In this document: positions 38,401 to 49,069 of the stretch, piece after piece
Layout: every line of letters starts with the position of its first letter
Position numbering within the stretch: the first letter of the stretch is position 1
Notes under the pieces: model-generated
What the model was told of the DNA's origin: nothing
The model's database searches: none
What the model saw: only the letters and a program-made list of their open reading frames with translations
Assembly (NCBI GenBank): GCA_000469685.2
Contig: LS997563.1
Coordinates: forward strand, 34,254,468-34,318,467
DNA length: 64,000 bases
Reading direction: 5' to 3'
From: Haemonchus contortus
Lineage: Eukaryota; Nematoda; Chromadorea; Rhabditida; Trichostrongylidae
Translations under genes and position numbers: made by a program

Positions 38401-39687
38401 AACAGACTCTGCAGGGCCAAAAAATGCAGAAAGTCGCAGACCCACTTGAGTGATGACACGCAACCCTTCGTCGTTTTCTCGGGCCAAAAAATTTTTTACG
38501 ATAAAACCATCCCTCAACAACCAAAACGTTCGCGTTCCGGAAAGAAACATCCAGCGTATAATATCTCACAAAAAGGTTGCTATCAGAACAGTAAAATGAT
38601 GTTTTTCGAGGAAATCACTGGCAAGGGTAAGCCGCTCGTGGTTTCTTGTGTGCAGGCGTGAAAATTGACCAAGACCAGTACTCGAACAGCGCACTGATGG
38701 GTGTGATGAAGAGTTGATCCAACTACTATTCCTGAAACATCTCGTAGTCCTTCTAGCAGGACGCTACTCCAGCCCACAGAGCCAAGCTTGCCCGCGAGTG
38801 GTGCCGACGACAGCTGCCCGACTTTATTGGTGAAGAGGGATGGTCATCCTATTTTCCAGAACTTGACTCACTTGACCCCACGAATGGTCCCTGATTAGAA
38901 AAGGAACTGTCGAGTTTGCAGTCACAGTTTGGAGTCCTAGAATGCAAAAGCTGGAGGACGGCTGGGAAGAAATAGAGAAGGATACCTGCGTGCCACATGC
39001 GATCAAGTCGAAAGCAAACTTTGACTTCTATTCGCGCTCACGGGGGATATTTTGGAATGCGACTTTACATGTTGTAGCACATAGTGTTAGCTAGCGTGCA
39101 TAGAAATTCCATCGTCTTTAGCAGTCGAGAAGTTTCAAATATATTGCTATAAATCGGCGCAAATAATTTTGGGACACCCTGTACACTGGGTTTTCAATCG
39201 ATGTGGGATCGAAACGCGTGAATTTCAGTAAGTGATTTATAAGGAAAAACCAGTGCTTTAAAAGATAACTCCTCTCTACTAGGAGTTTCTACAAACCATT
39301 CACCAAACCCAGAGGGTAAACATCCTCAATTCACTCGCGTTTAGAGTTCACGGGAGTGCGAGTATTAGGATGTTGCGAATGCAACAGTTCCACCGTCATA
39401 AGGGTAACAATTCGATCCATGAATAGTGTAGAGAAGAAGCTTTAGATAATGGTTATTATGTCTCTATTGGTTATTGGATGAGATGTCTCCAGTGCTAACT
39501 TTGTCTTCAATACTTTCAAATCTCTAACGAGTCTGGTTCAGGGTTTCCCGCTTTTGTATATCTATTTTTGAACCGTACAATTCAACGAGAGGCTCTTGCC
39601 CTGCTAAAATTCAGTCGGAAAACGAACTCTTTGAGACCGCTCGGAGTGACGACATCAACAAAGGCTCTGAACCACAACGAAACATAA
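23486..39687 (+). CDS. Srt-like seven-transmembrane chemoreceptor, copy 2 (complete, nine exons)
   Basis: Exons: 23486-23544, 28831-28906, 30728-30809, 33198-33317, 35688-35773, 36164-36313, 36870-37001, 37432-37561, 39542-39687. All junctions are GT-AG; the sum is 981 nt, 326 residues plus TAA, with no stop. The N-terminus (MDWLIKAGWNAENVTNYDC) is short and extracellular. ILGMWSLIYGITAE and LIYAIVLTVMVRN form segment 1, then RRLSCYKIMIVLG and INDMCAISLNSIVSGYFWL (segment 2), CMYPTLIYVMGAIAL (segment 3), GLWCCACMNCLVLVINRLLD, FKGNRTYVVLVIPLLYFLY (segment 4), NYPHTANNLLIVVLTCLLY (segment 5), IAALIYVYMNFF (segment 6), and IGHICWQLGHG with FPAFVYLFLNRTI (segment 7). This order and the motifs match the nematode Srt receptor class of about 330 aa. 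A TTCAG ten bases before the ATG could serve trans-splicing (inference). The 5.3-kb first intron and 2.0-kb last intron hold transposons. No search was run. Confidence 0.9.
23545..25000. other. Start of intron 1 of receptor copy 2
   Basis: No exon or element recognised; contains a C run and CT-rich tract at about 24665-24706. Confidence 0.45.
25064..25467. mobile_element. Small foldback (MITE-like) element
   Basis: The arms at 25064-25144 and 25387-25467 are reverse complements with few mismatches. They share CCTGCTGCCAAGATGGTA and ACGTTTCGGCGTT-TCGCC, where the two arms differ by one base. The spacer is about 240 bp with no coding sequence. It is non-autonomous and sits in intron 1 of receptor copy 2. 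Exact ends and target duplication are not visible. Confidence 0.72.
25468..28055. other. Middle of intron 1 of receptor copy 2
   Basis: Weakly coding-like minus-strand frames at 26734-27003 and 27021-27326 remain unassigned. No repeat boundary found. Confidence 0.4.
28056..28790. mobile_element. Short inverted-repeat element next to receptor exon 2
   Basis: GGTGATGGATCCCCTTAAAG...GCAGTG at 28057-28082 is matched by the reverse complement at 28766-28790 (GGTGGATCCATCATTAAAGG...CAGTG). No transposase lies between. The right end is 40 bp before the acceptor of receptor exon 2. Confidence 0.5.
29846..30150. repeat. GC-rich ~140-bp repeat units, locus A
   Basis: Two successive units carry CTCAAACCCCGCC, TGCCACCCACCATAAATGTT, CCGCCTGTACTCCT and GGACAGGAGTTATGATTTTC, about 140 bp apart. 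The same unit, more diverged, is repeated at 42855-43475. It lies in intron 2 of receptor copy 2. Confidence 0.6.
30433..30453. repeat. CAGA microsatellite
   Basis: Five tandem CAGA units inside intron 2 of receptor copy 2. Confidence 0.9.
31560..31813 (-). repeat. tRNA-like SINE, copy 2
   Basis: This copy has the clearest head. Read on the minus strand from the right end, GGTGTAGTGACAAGTGACG resembles an A-box region and GGGTTCGGATCCC a B-box, 40-odd bases apart as in RNA polymerase III promoters of tRNAs. The body matches the other three copies. It is in intron 3 of receptor copy 2. Confidence 0.75.
32630..32870 (+). other. Coding-like stretch in intron 3 of receptor copy 2
   Basis: A frame reading RSQSQYEEQDYEEQD then HQWKNAERATAAAWRVDLG and TRSEIMWLAETPHKSYRN ends at a TAG at about 32864-32866. 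A 15-bp unit coding YEEQD is duplicated in tandem. No family recognised; it may be a fragment of a mobile element's protein. Confidence 0.25.
33780..33910 (+). pseudogene. Possible short RTE-like LINE fragment
   Basis: The frame reads ANARRADHIKPELYRTS, similar in pattern to the conserved GPDxIKPExL stretch upstream of the reverse transcriptase in RTE-type nematode LINEs. Only this motif is visible, so the call is weak. Confidence 0.25.
34071..35293 (+). mobile_element. Mariner (DD34D) element in intron 4 of receptor copy 2
   Basis: Terminal inverted repeats of about 28 bp (GGGCTGCCTTTTATATTTTG near the left end; the same on the minus strand at the right end) are flanked by TA at 34069-34070 and 35294-35295. 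The transposase starts well (34219-34677): REHFRAMIFYNFRRGLTQQQ, EAPSRASVYRWYSEF, GRPKSVVVPETVD and YREIGTTLGIGGTTIHSIL form the paired helix-turn-helix DNA-binding half. Downstream, WSKEML and YDRGASKHV continue in another frame. The first catalytic motif, normally GDESW, reads DDGS followed by a stop. The segment with the third catalytic Asp has been deleted (about 35010-35050). It is a dead copy with well-kept ends. Confidence 0.95.
36464..36661 (+). other. Unassigned open stretch in intron 6 of receptor copy 2
   Basis: The 556-bp intron contains an open frame with ADIVPYITMISAVAVSTDN and HVEGKVTEFLRKVHEVGKEL. It looks coding-like but is not part of the receptor: joining exons 6 and 7 directly keeps the conserved sequence. 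Unknown. Confidence 0.2.
37914..39181 (+). mobile_element. DD37D (maT-like) element in intron 8 of receptor copy 2
   Basis: Perfect 26-bp terminal inverted repeats begin CAGGGTGTCCCAAAATTATT at 37914 and mirror at 39156-39181, flanked by TA on both sides. The transposase remnant is on the plus strand. FVVFSGQKIFYDK is the first catalytic motif with Asp changed to Gly. DATPAHRAKLAREWCRRQLP holds the second Asp, and LDSLDPTN the third Asp, 37 residues later by my count. Stops and shifts occur throughout. It belongs to the same DD37D group as 13565-14603 but is a clearly different copy. Confidence 0.9.
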
Positions 39688-41791
39688 TGAAGTCATTCTT
39701 ATTTCTCTGAGTAACTGGGTTCAGTAAGCTATTCATATATTATTAATCACATCATGCGTTTTCTGTTAGCTGATATATGATGAATGTTTGGGTGACGACC
39801 TGGAGTTTTGCAGAGACTTGCGTACTTTCGTTGAACAAAGCCATTGTTTCGGATCAGTCGCTTACCTTTTCCTATTCCTTTGAACTTCGTAGGCTAGCTA
39901 CGCGAGTTTAACTGTTGTAGTAGCTACTAGACTCTGAGCAAGGTGAGGCGTGATATCCCTATGAATTAGCTCGGTTTTCATGAAGCTTAATTTTAAAAGA
40001 TCTCATACACTGCAAAAGTTATGACAGGTGTAATCAATTTTGCTTATAACTAGTTGTCCAGGTCGCCAAGACTGTGTGTCTGAATAAGCTGCGACCATTA
40101 CAAAGCCGTTCTCGCGCTAAATCTTGATTATGTAAAGCAAGGCGTTCGCTTTGAGTACCCTATCGCCACGTAATTTAGCAGTTAGGTACTATACTCTCTC
40201 CGCCCGTTAGCTCAATAGCATTCCTCTCCCTCATGTTGTTTGAACTTTGCTTGTTTACAGTTGTTTACACTTGTAAACCTATCACATTTATTCTGCTCGA
40301 TATCGACTCTCCACCACTGTCTTATGAATGCGTACTCTCACATCTTTTCACAGCTACTTCTACAGTGAATGAGCAAGAAGTTTGGCATAAATACTTGTCC
40401 AGTTGAATGTCAGCCTGCTGTCCAGCTGGCCATGTCAGCTACTTCAATTACATCGTGCTTCACTCGAATATGTAGAATCGTCTATGAGATGACGCCCTGT
40501 TAAACAAAGTAGCAGTTAGAAAGGAGCAAGAAGAAGAAGCGACTAGGTAGGATTGGATCGAGAGTACTTAAATTGAGCCGTGCTAATAAAATTTTTTGCG
40601 GATTGAAATAGAATAGCCACAGCTCAAAAACAGGTAGAGATGCAGTGAATTTCCGACATTTACCTATCAGAAAAACCAGGAGCGTCATTTCAGTGAGGAG
40701 CAGCCACTCCAAAGAGCAGTAAGGCAAGTTAAAAATAAAACAGATAGAATTGTTTTGAGAAGAAGGCTAACCAATTATAACTCGGGAAATAATTTTTTGA
40801 TCCTCGACATCCTGCATCGTCACTCTGGAAAATGTGGTCAATGGATGTATGAGATGGGTATGGAAAGATCTACTTATAGACAGCATGGTGTGTTGTGAGA
40901 TGACAGTGCTTGTAAAGAGTCATATTCCGCCATAAGAATTCAAAGGATTATGGAGAGGTCGTCAGTAAACCTGAGAGTATCACAAAGAGCAACTGATCGA
41001 GATTATAAAAGCTAGTGGGCAGCCTTTGCGTCAGGCTTTTTGCATTGAAGTCATGTTGCAAGATTGATTTCGATCAGATTTTAGATAACTCACGAGTAGT
41101 AGTGTTGTAACATCGTACAAGGACTTATGATGTATTACTATAATATATTACATATAATATATAATAGTACACGAACAAATTAGTGTGAAAAGAGAGCAAA
41201 TGTAAATCCGGGTGATATGCATGATGTCTACAATGAGAAATTATACAACGCGCATTAAATAAAAGTGACCGTTCAAAAACCGAAGCATTAATGGATTCAA
41301 GTGATTGTTGAAAAAATCTCCTAATGTCTTCTGTCTTCTGTTCCAAATGTTCTGTGTATGTAATGTAAAATACCGAACAAGCAATAAACATGGTAACAAC
41401 TTAAGGGGTGTACGCAATTTCCTTGTCCAAAGGGTTTTTTAAAATCTGCACCTTTTGAATGTGCAGTCATGTTGCTAGTTATGTCGCAGTATAGCTGATA
41501 CATAGTGAACCTCTTACAGCAGAATATTGGTGTAATGGATATTCGAGCCACGTGGGCTGCGGTGGGAAATTTGCGAAATGAAGAGGAGTACATGTCCGAG
41601 AGCTACACACGTCTCCTTCACCAAATCGTGCGGACTCAGAGCCTACTACTTCTTTTGGAGAGACTTACCTAAACACCGTTTAGGGCGCGTAAAAGGAAAG
41701 AGCTCGAACAGCTGGTTCCTTTGAAGGCCAATTCACACACCAACAGAATGGGAAAGATACAAGCCAAAACACAAAAATTACAGAAAATTAC
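39688..41791. other. Stretch downstream of receptor copy 2
   Basis: No gene supported. AT-rich, with a near-palindromic AT patch at about 41135-41170. Confidence 0.45.
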
Positions 41792-42025
41792 CTAGTGGTT
41801 CGTGTCGCCTCTTACAATCATTCGAACCAGTACGTTTTTTGCCGACTCCGAGGCTCATCAGTGAGTAAGTATTGGCAAAAACGTATATTAGCGTCAAAAT
41901 ATAGTGAGCAATAAAAAATAGAAAACCAAAAATGTCATGAGGATACGATGAACCAACAAGAATTGTAGAAAAGCTGAACAAAGTGAAAAGGAGATTAACT
42001 CACATAAACATGGCCCATCGAAGGT
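41792..42025 (-). CDS. Candidate exon pair of an unidentified membrane protein
   Basis: On the minus strand 41973-41792 lies between TTGTTCAG and GTAATT. It reads TILVGSSYPHDIFGF, LFFIAHYILTLIYVFANTYS and LMSLGVGKKRTGSNDCKRRH, which is one or two membrane segments followed by a basic loop. A small preceding exon (about 42037-42004, QTNLRWAMF) with donor GTGAGT joins in phase. Further plausible pieces lie at 42060-42240. I do not recognise the family, and the phases of further exons could not be resolved. Confidence 0.27.
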
Positions 42026-42854
42026 TTGTTTGGCCCTGAATGGCTTACACAAATTTGTGGAGTTATAATAAGACCATGATCAAATGCAGTTTTCAAGAAG
42101 CGGGTACTGATATACCATTTATCTCTTCTGGCGACTATATTTATCATTAGATGAGAATCCAAGACTATTATCGGTGGGATAAGTTTTGGCAAAAATGACA
42201 TCGAAGCGAGGAGAAACCGTGGTCCTTCAATGAGTCACATAATTCGCTGGGGAGCGGCCGTAATCTTATAGCAAATAGAACCAATTTTTTTCCTGCTTCA
42301 TATCGTTCACTACCCTTTACTGGTGTCTATCACTGCACTTGCCCTTCTTGTCGAATGAAATATATCGAGGAGTCAGAGCTAGATAGTAAATATCAAAGGC
42401 GTTATTATTTAATGGAGGTGACCTTGCTCTTCAACCTACCGCGTTCCGAGTGCACATGATGCAGCACGACTCTGCCTTTGCGTGCCCGCATTTCGGTCCA
42501 AAATTACACTATAGTTTGAATAAAGTTCGAACAGCACATACTTTGCGCTTCTCAAAAAACCGTTCAATGTGGCTTCGTGCTGACGTCAGTCGCGACGATT
42601 ATGAAGAAAGCGCCGGACACATGCGCCAGCCAGCGCAAAAACGTACGGTACGCAAACGTGCGGTTGGGACCTCTTTGGTCGTTAGTGTGTTCATCCTGTC
42701 GTCAGTGATCCCATCTTGCCCTCTCCACTCTTACTAATTTTAAACACTCCTCTTCACGGATCTTCACGGAAGCAGCTGTTATGAATTTCCGCTAAAATAG
42801 CTATTTCGCGCAACTTCTCCCCCTCCCCCCCCCCCGCCTCCCTGCCCTCCTTTT

Positions 42855-43475
42855 TCGCGCAAACCCCGCTCCCTGTCTACTTGGGTTCTGCATCACCTAC
42901 TCTAGGTGTTCCTATCTTGCCGCATGTACTCACACCAAGTTTGTACGCTCTCGGGCCAAATTGACAAAATCCGCCCACCCCCCCCCCCCCCCCCCTCCCT
43001 CCTTCGGCGAAGTTTGGTCCTGCCACCTACCGTAAGTATTCCCATCCTGCCGCCTGTACCCTATTATTTATATTTGAACGTATGAATCCAAATTGGCAAT
43101 TTTCGCTCAAACCCGCCCTGTGAGGGGAGTCCAGCCTTGCGATCCACTATGGAAGTCTCCATCTTGCCGGCTGTACTCCTACCAGGTTTGAACGCTTTGG
43201 GAACACGGGGACGGGATTTATGAATTTCCGCTTGAAGATTTATTTCGCGCAAACCCCGCTCCCTGTGGGCGGGCTCTGGTCCTGCCATATACCATAAATG
43301 TTCCCGCAAATTTGAACGCCCTGGGGCCAAGTGGACAATTCTAGCGTAAACCCGGCCCCTGAGGATGGAGTACGGTCCTGCCACCCACCGTAAGCGTTCC
43401 CACCCTGCCGCCTGTGCTTCTACCAAATTTGAACATTCTAGGTCCATGGCGACCAAGTAGTAGCATAATCGGTGA
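42855..43475. repeat. GC-rich repeat units, locus B
   Basis: Four to five diverged units carry CGCAAACCCCGCTCCCTGT, GGTCCTGCCACC-ACCGTAAG, CCATCCTGCCGCCTGTAC and GTTTGAACGCTCTGGGCCA, plus a long C run at about 42979-42996. They are related to 29846-30150. The low stop density creates a long spurious open frame on the minus strand. Confidence 0.6.
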
Positions 43476-43689
43476 GTTAACTCATCTGAGGTGTTTAGGA
43501 AGGTAATTGCATTGGAATACAGCAAATTTTTATCTCTTGTAGTGAACTCGAACGCGCTTCGCAACCAAGTATGGAATTCGTATCGGAAACCGTAACCCAT
43601 GCCTGTGTGGAATCGTGAAGCCAGTATTGCATGGCAACCTACGGATTTGGTGACTGCTACTTCGTTCGTAAAATTTTCGAGCATTTAAA

Positions 43690-45500
43690 ATATAGAACAA
43701 CATTCAGAATTTTGTTGAGCTTGACTGAAAATTGGCATTTGGTCCTTTTATACCATTTTGTCAGAGAGTTGAGGGCAAAGCCGTTGTGATGGAAATCACA
43801 AAGGCTTTCACAATTTGTCATCTAGCAGATCTTTCGAATATTGCGAAATTCACTTCAGCTAGGCTCACTGCTTTACATTTCGTTCATCGAAGTCAACCCG
43901 AGCCAACTCACCTTGCCTCACTTTGGAGTCGATCAATTGGTACCGATTTTGTTTCTAATAATACAAGGATTCACTTTTGCATTAGTTAGCCACTGAAACT
44001 CATTACACCAGCATTCATTACGCTGTTACGATCCTAGGCGCGACGGGCGCATCCCGAAACAGAAATAATTTACATCGGGGCTTCATATCTCTAAGTCTTG
44101 AGCGATATTATTCCAAGAAGGGGCCTTTGCTTAGCTCACCAAATGCCCTACCTTATAGGTACTTGAAATCGTTATTCCAAGAAGGGGCCTTCGCTTAGCT
44201 CATCAAATGCCCTACCTGAAATAGGTACTTGAAATCGTTCCTTAATCAAACTACCAACAACTTTTTTCTTAGGAGTATTTCATTCAAATGTTGGCTTAAA
44301 GAGTGGTTCGATCCGAGCAACACCAGCAGTGAAACTTGTGGAGGAACGAAAATGACTGTCAATACATCATTCGTGGCAAACTCGATGTGTAGCCATTGAT
44401 GAATAGCTGTCTGCTCCCACTGCGAATTCTTCTGCAGGATGCCCGGAATTAGTCTACGGGATACGGACAAGTCAAAGTCCGAGGTGTTATTGAGCATGCT
44501 CTGTACTGCTCTGTACATTGCAAATGTTGTCTTCCAGGAAGAACTGGCTCAGCAGCAAGTAGAAAGCCGTACAAGAATAGGTAACAAAGTGGTTGGACAA
44601 AAAGTGTATGGAATGGATGTGATCGATTTGACCACCCAATCAACCGTTTCAGTAAGAACCTCCTTCAGCACTGATTAGTGTCGCTGCATGCGCACTGCGT
44701 ACAGGCGTTGTCGTGGATGAGATTGCATATTGGTACCTTAAGATGGTTATAGCTCATGTCTACTTTCGAAATAACTTTCAGGTACCATTTTATTCACCTG
44801 GAATGTATTTTTATACGTGTATTCAAATTTCTGGTCAATTATAGGAACAGGTAGGACATGGACAATTGAGGTTGTTTGGTAACAAAAACAAATTGACGAT
44901 TCTGGGAGATGGGAGTGAAATGATGTACTCATGGTTGTGTAGTGTGGTGGTATTATTGGCGTTCATGATGCTCATGTATTTATACTGTTTACAGAGCAGA
45001 GAATTATAAAATCCAACATAACCATGAGGATCCCGTGGCCCGTGGCACATCAGCGAGAACCCGCCCATGCATTCGACTTGCACTGAGAATCTTAGTCGAA
45101 TTTAGTAGATAAAGCTGCTCTCATTACTTGCACGATTACCTCTCTGTCTCCGTTGAATGACGGCGGGCTGCTCTTGTCTTCGGATTTCCTCGCTAATAAA
45201 GTCAGGAAGCTGCTGCGATTGAGTGGTCTAAGATTGCTGTTGTCAGGTAGTTCCGTACCTAACTTGACTACTAATGTCGCCGGCTCCTTTGTCTTAACTA
45301 ACTTCGTTTACTAATGATGTTACTAGCGGTTAATATAATTACCATGTGTCTACTTATATGTAACATCCCGTTTTTCATAGACATCTCTGAGGGATTCCTT
45401 TTTTTCCCATATACAGTAATGTTATTCTTCTCCGCAGTAGTAATCTACCTAAATACATAATTAATATTACCATCACAAGCTGAATAATGTATAGCTAATG
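43690..45500. other. Intergenic stretch
   Basis: Open frames at 43732-43989 (plus), 44246-44518 (minus) and 44439-44678 (plus) are unassigned. A fragment of the SINE tail (CATTCGACTTGCACTGAGAA) occurs at about 45068-45090. Confidence 0.4.
44108..44239. repeat. 64/66-bp tandem duplication
   Basis: TTATTCCAAGAAGGGGCCTT to ACTTGAAATCGTT occurs twice in direct succession (44108-44171 and 44172-44239). There are three or four differences, including a short insertion in the second copy. Confidence 0.92.
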
Positions 45501-45509
45501 TTTTTAAAA

Positions 45510-46580
45510 AAAAATTTTACCCTAACGTTTGGGTATCCTGGTCTTTGATGGTCCTCCTACGTATTATTGCGACGGGGGCTTTGTTTTGTTTGATTATACT
45601 CCGATAATTTCTTTCAGCCCTCTGCCATAAAGTATTTCCAAAATTCGTACGATACCTTTGCCTAAACAAGCAAAATGTAGCTAGTTCCCTTATTACATTT
45701 ATCTTCAATTACTCTGATGCTTATGGCGGTTATGCACTTATAGATCTCTGCGCTCGCGCTCGTTGGCCATGATAGTGGTGTTGTCTCCATCACTAGGGAA
45801 ACTGAAGTACTTATGAGTAAGGCTCTATATACAACATCTATGTGTAGTGTTAGTCTAAACACCTACCCCAATATTACATCGGTGAAGTGGGATAGAAGGT
45901 GGTCGTATTTCCATTTTTGTTTATTCTCCAGTCCGCACATGCTCACCCATTCGAGTAGACCGCGTTTATTTACATCCTCTTGAAAACGTCTCACGTGTAT
46001 CTCCAGAGCTTAACTGGAACGGATAGAATAGTATATAGTTGTTTATCTCCTCCGTAAACCTGTTATTAAAAAATTCCTTTTTTGATTTATTAGTATATAT
46101 TATTATATTATTATATTATTATTATTATATTATGTATATATTATCTTTTACACAGATCTTTTACCTATAGTAAATAATTTATGATATCGTCTGTGAAAAG
46201 CTTGCAATTAACGCCTAGTTATTCAACAATGTACGGAAGGTCACAGGTATATACATATATTATATATACTGAACAGCGAGGTGAAAAGACTCCCTAGCGG
46301 AGTGCTACTAGGAGCCGCTTAAGCACTAGTAAAAGCCAACGGATTACGTGCTTGGGTAAAACGATTCAACAAGAAAGACGCACGCGTTAAATTGCTAGAA
46401 CTGCTTTCATTTGAATAGTAGCGCAGCGTGATTTACTCTGTCGAATACTTCGAAAAAATCAAAGTAAATGACGTCCACGTCTTTTTCAACATCTGAAGCC
46501 TGGCCCTGTTACTGTGAATGATGTGAATAAGAACGTCTGGTAGGAATGCGAACTGGTGTTCACCGTGGGGAGAAAAATTC
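45510..46580 (-). pseudogene. Antisense CR1/Jockey-like LINE remnant
   Basis: Reading the minus strand downward from 46580: HQFAFLPDV (canonical HQFGF), DVIYFDFFEVFDRVNHAAL (the DFSKAFDxVxH block), SSTPLGSLFTSLFSIY (canonical SGVPQGSVLSPLLF), DLPYIVE and NCKLFTDDI (the catalytic FADD region), then LTLHIDVVYRALLIST. Many frameshifts and an AT-rich insertion (46090-46150) interrupt it. The order and spacing of the blocks are right for a reverse transcriptase, so I trust the class but not the exact ends. Confidence 0.65.
46090..46150. repeat. AT-rich TTA microsatellite
   Basis: Runs of TATTATATTATTATTAT inside the antisense LINE remnant. Confidence 0.85.
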
Positions 46581-46599
46581 ATTTTTATTGCTATGTGCA

Positions 46600-49069
46600 C
46601 GAGAGGACTGCAACTCGATGAGGTAGCCCACGAATATTGAACTCAGCATTACTGTTATTTGCCCTTCTGTTGCAAGCGGCCTCCCTCTCATTACGAATCT
46701 TGTTACGTATCCCATGTGGAGGAATGGTCTCATAAAGATCCCGTTTTGAGCGAAAATATTTTAACTTACAATAAGATGCTCCCCTCACCACAAGCCTTAC
46801 AAAAGAAATTTGGCAATGCAACCTTAGATAAGGTGTTATGAGTAGTGCTTGCGCGCCACATTTGATATTGATGAACGAAATGACGATCATGCGCAACTCT
46901 ATCACAACTCCTTTTCCAACGATTCTCCGGCACACAATGGATCTGTAAGTTCCACTTATTCAGAAGGCAGCGACTGATTGGTTACATCAGAGAGTTTGAT
47001 CGAATTGGACAAAACGAGAATTGTGGAGGGATCTTCGAAGAATCATATTTTTGCTTTTTAAGCATATAACTGGAGTCTAGTTCCATTCGGTTTTACATCA
47101 GAAAAGCTAGCACTGTACGTGTGTGCAAAGGAGTAGTCACGAGCTTGCTAGATGACCTTGGTAAGCTCCCAGTAACCAGCAATTCAGGCAATGACGCTGT
47201 GCCATCTGAGAGCCCCCAGTCCTTGTCTCTTTCCTGAAGAATAACAGGGAATGTTTCAACAATCATTATCATTTCATAAACAATAGCGGTGTCTATCACA
47301 GAAAAAAGAAAATCAGTCAAGTCTCTAGTCACGAGATGCAATGCAACAAAGTAGGTAACTAGGGAACAAAACCGTGATCAGTCAAGGAAGCAAAAGATCA
47401 ACGATCAATGGAAGCCACCTACAGTGGTGACGCGAAGCCCTCTACAATGCTGGCGCCATCTCCCTAATTCGTATTGCCTGAATGGTACCGCAGTAGTGCT
47501 CCGATCCAGAAAATCAATCATAAGCACTCGAAAAAGCAAACGACACCGGATTAGAAGGATCTAAAACGCCTGATGATGGAAGCCCTGCCGTAACGCTCCC
47601 GCTTGAGGAACGATTGAGTAGATCAAAGTGGTGAATCATTGCCGCGCTCACAATTTTCCTTGAGTTTCTTGCCACAATCTCCAGGGTCTACAGAATTTCG
47701 CGAGGTGAAAGATCATCATGAGGCAGTACCGCAATGATGACCGACATGACTTATGTCCATATCATTGCACATTAAGATCACTGATGCAGGGACCTCTTTT
47801 GAACCTTTTGAATCTATTGGGATGCTATGTTATTCTGAAGCAGGATGCCTGTATTCCCTACTTACTACTCACAGTTGGTATGTAATAAGGGTACAAATAC
47901 TAGGATCACACACTCCCCTTTTTGTCTGGAAGGGTGTATAATGCAGTAGAGCTCTTGGCATCGTCGATCGTGAAGAGGATCTTGAGCCAACTGTTTTTGG
48001 AAATTCATGAAAGGTAACTCAACCCCTTGTATACATATTCCAAGACAGGCGGAATTTTGGAGCTTATACCTTGAATTAAATTTACACAAAACTGTACCTT
48101 CAATTGCTCTTCCACCTCCTGACATGTCACCTTTAGAATGCGACTTGTCTATAGAAACCGTAGTCATTTTTCTGCGCAATCCAATGACTCCATTGCCACC
48201 TAGTCTGTTCCGTGAGCGTTTAATGTGGACCTGAAAACGAATATTTTGAATACGCTCTTGCCAATGACAAGGTTGAGTTGCACCACAGATCCGATCACAA
48301 CAACTATGTACAATTGACAGTTTCGGCCGATTGTTGTCGTAAGCTTAAATACGGAATAAAATCATCGTATTCTCCACACCACATTTTTTCAGTATGAAGA
48401 GAAAGAGCAGCGAAACTCAAGAAATGAAACTAGAAGGCCGCCAACAGTTGGAATCGTTTCCCTTCCCATGCGAGTTCAATTTAATTCAAATAGGCAAGGC
48501 TCCGTTACCGGCAACATTGATGAAGCGTAAAAGCGGCTCGTCAAACATTCTCACGCTAGTTTCAGGCAATTAGGGTGACCGCAAATTATCAAGAAATGAG
48601 TTCCTCTGAAAACTCTTGAACTGGTACGTTATTGGAGATATGTGTTAACTGCGTACAATAACTAATAAAGTGTGAAGCTGCGCATATGAAGGAAAACCTG
48701 TAAAGGGATGGCAGCAGTTTTCATGGTCTTCTTTCGAAGGCAATTTTCAGATGGCTTCCTTTCGTCGTTCCGACGGAACAGCTACTAAATTCCAAAGTGC
48801 ACTGGAGAAGGTCGTCAGCGACTTATCCGATTTTTTCAACACCCATTGATGCCTGCCAACCCACTACTTTAGGCGGAATTGATCATTCTTTCAGATCTCA
48901 CTTCCGGAATCTGGCATCACGTCGATGGGGAATTGTACAGCGCCTTATTAGACTCATAATACCAAAGGACCAGACCAAAACACCCTGAAAGCCTTTAGTT
49001 ACCCTCAACCCAGCTCGACTCCTACCTCGAAATTAAGGGAAGGCGAAGCACTCACGTCGTGAAGTTCTA
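46600..49069. other. Intergenic stretch
   Basis: No gene supported. Short open frames at 46591-46935 (minus), 47865-48179 (minus) and 48007-48234 (plus) show no recognisable domain. Confidence 0.4.

Noticed and set aside
42450..42737. 95-codon plus-strand frame as a gene
   Set aside because: No motif, no splice context, and composition similar to flanking repeats.
43064..43684. Longest open frame of the window (206 codons, minus strand) as a gene
   Set aside because: About two thirds of it runs through GC-rich tandem repeats, where stops are rare by composition. Only the first 65 or so codons look coding, and these are kept as part of a hypothesis.
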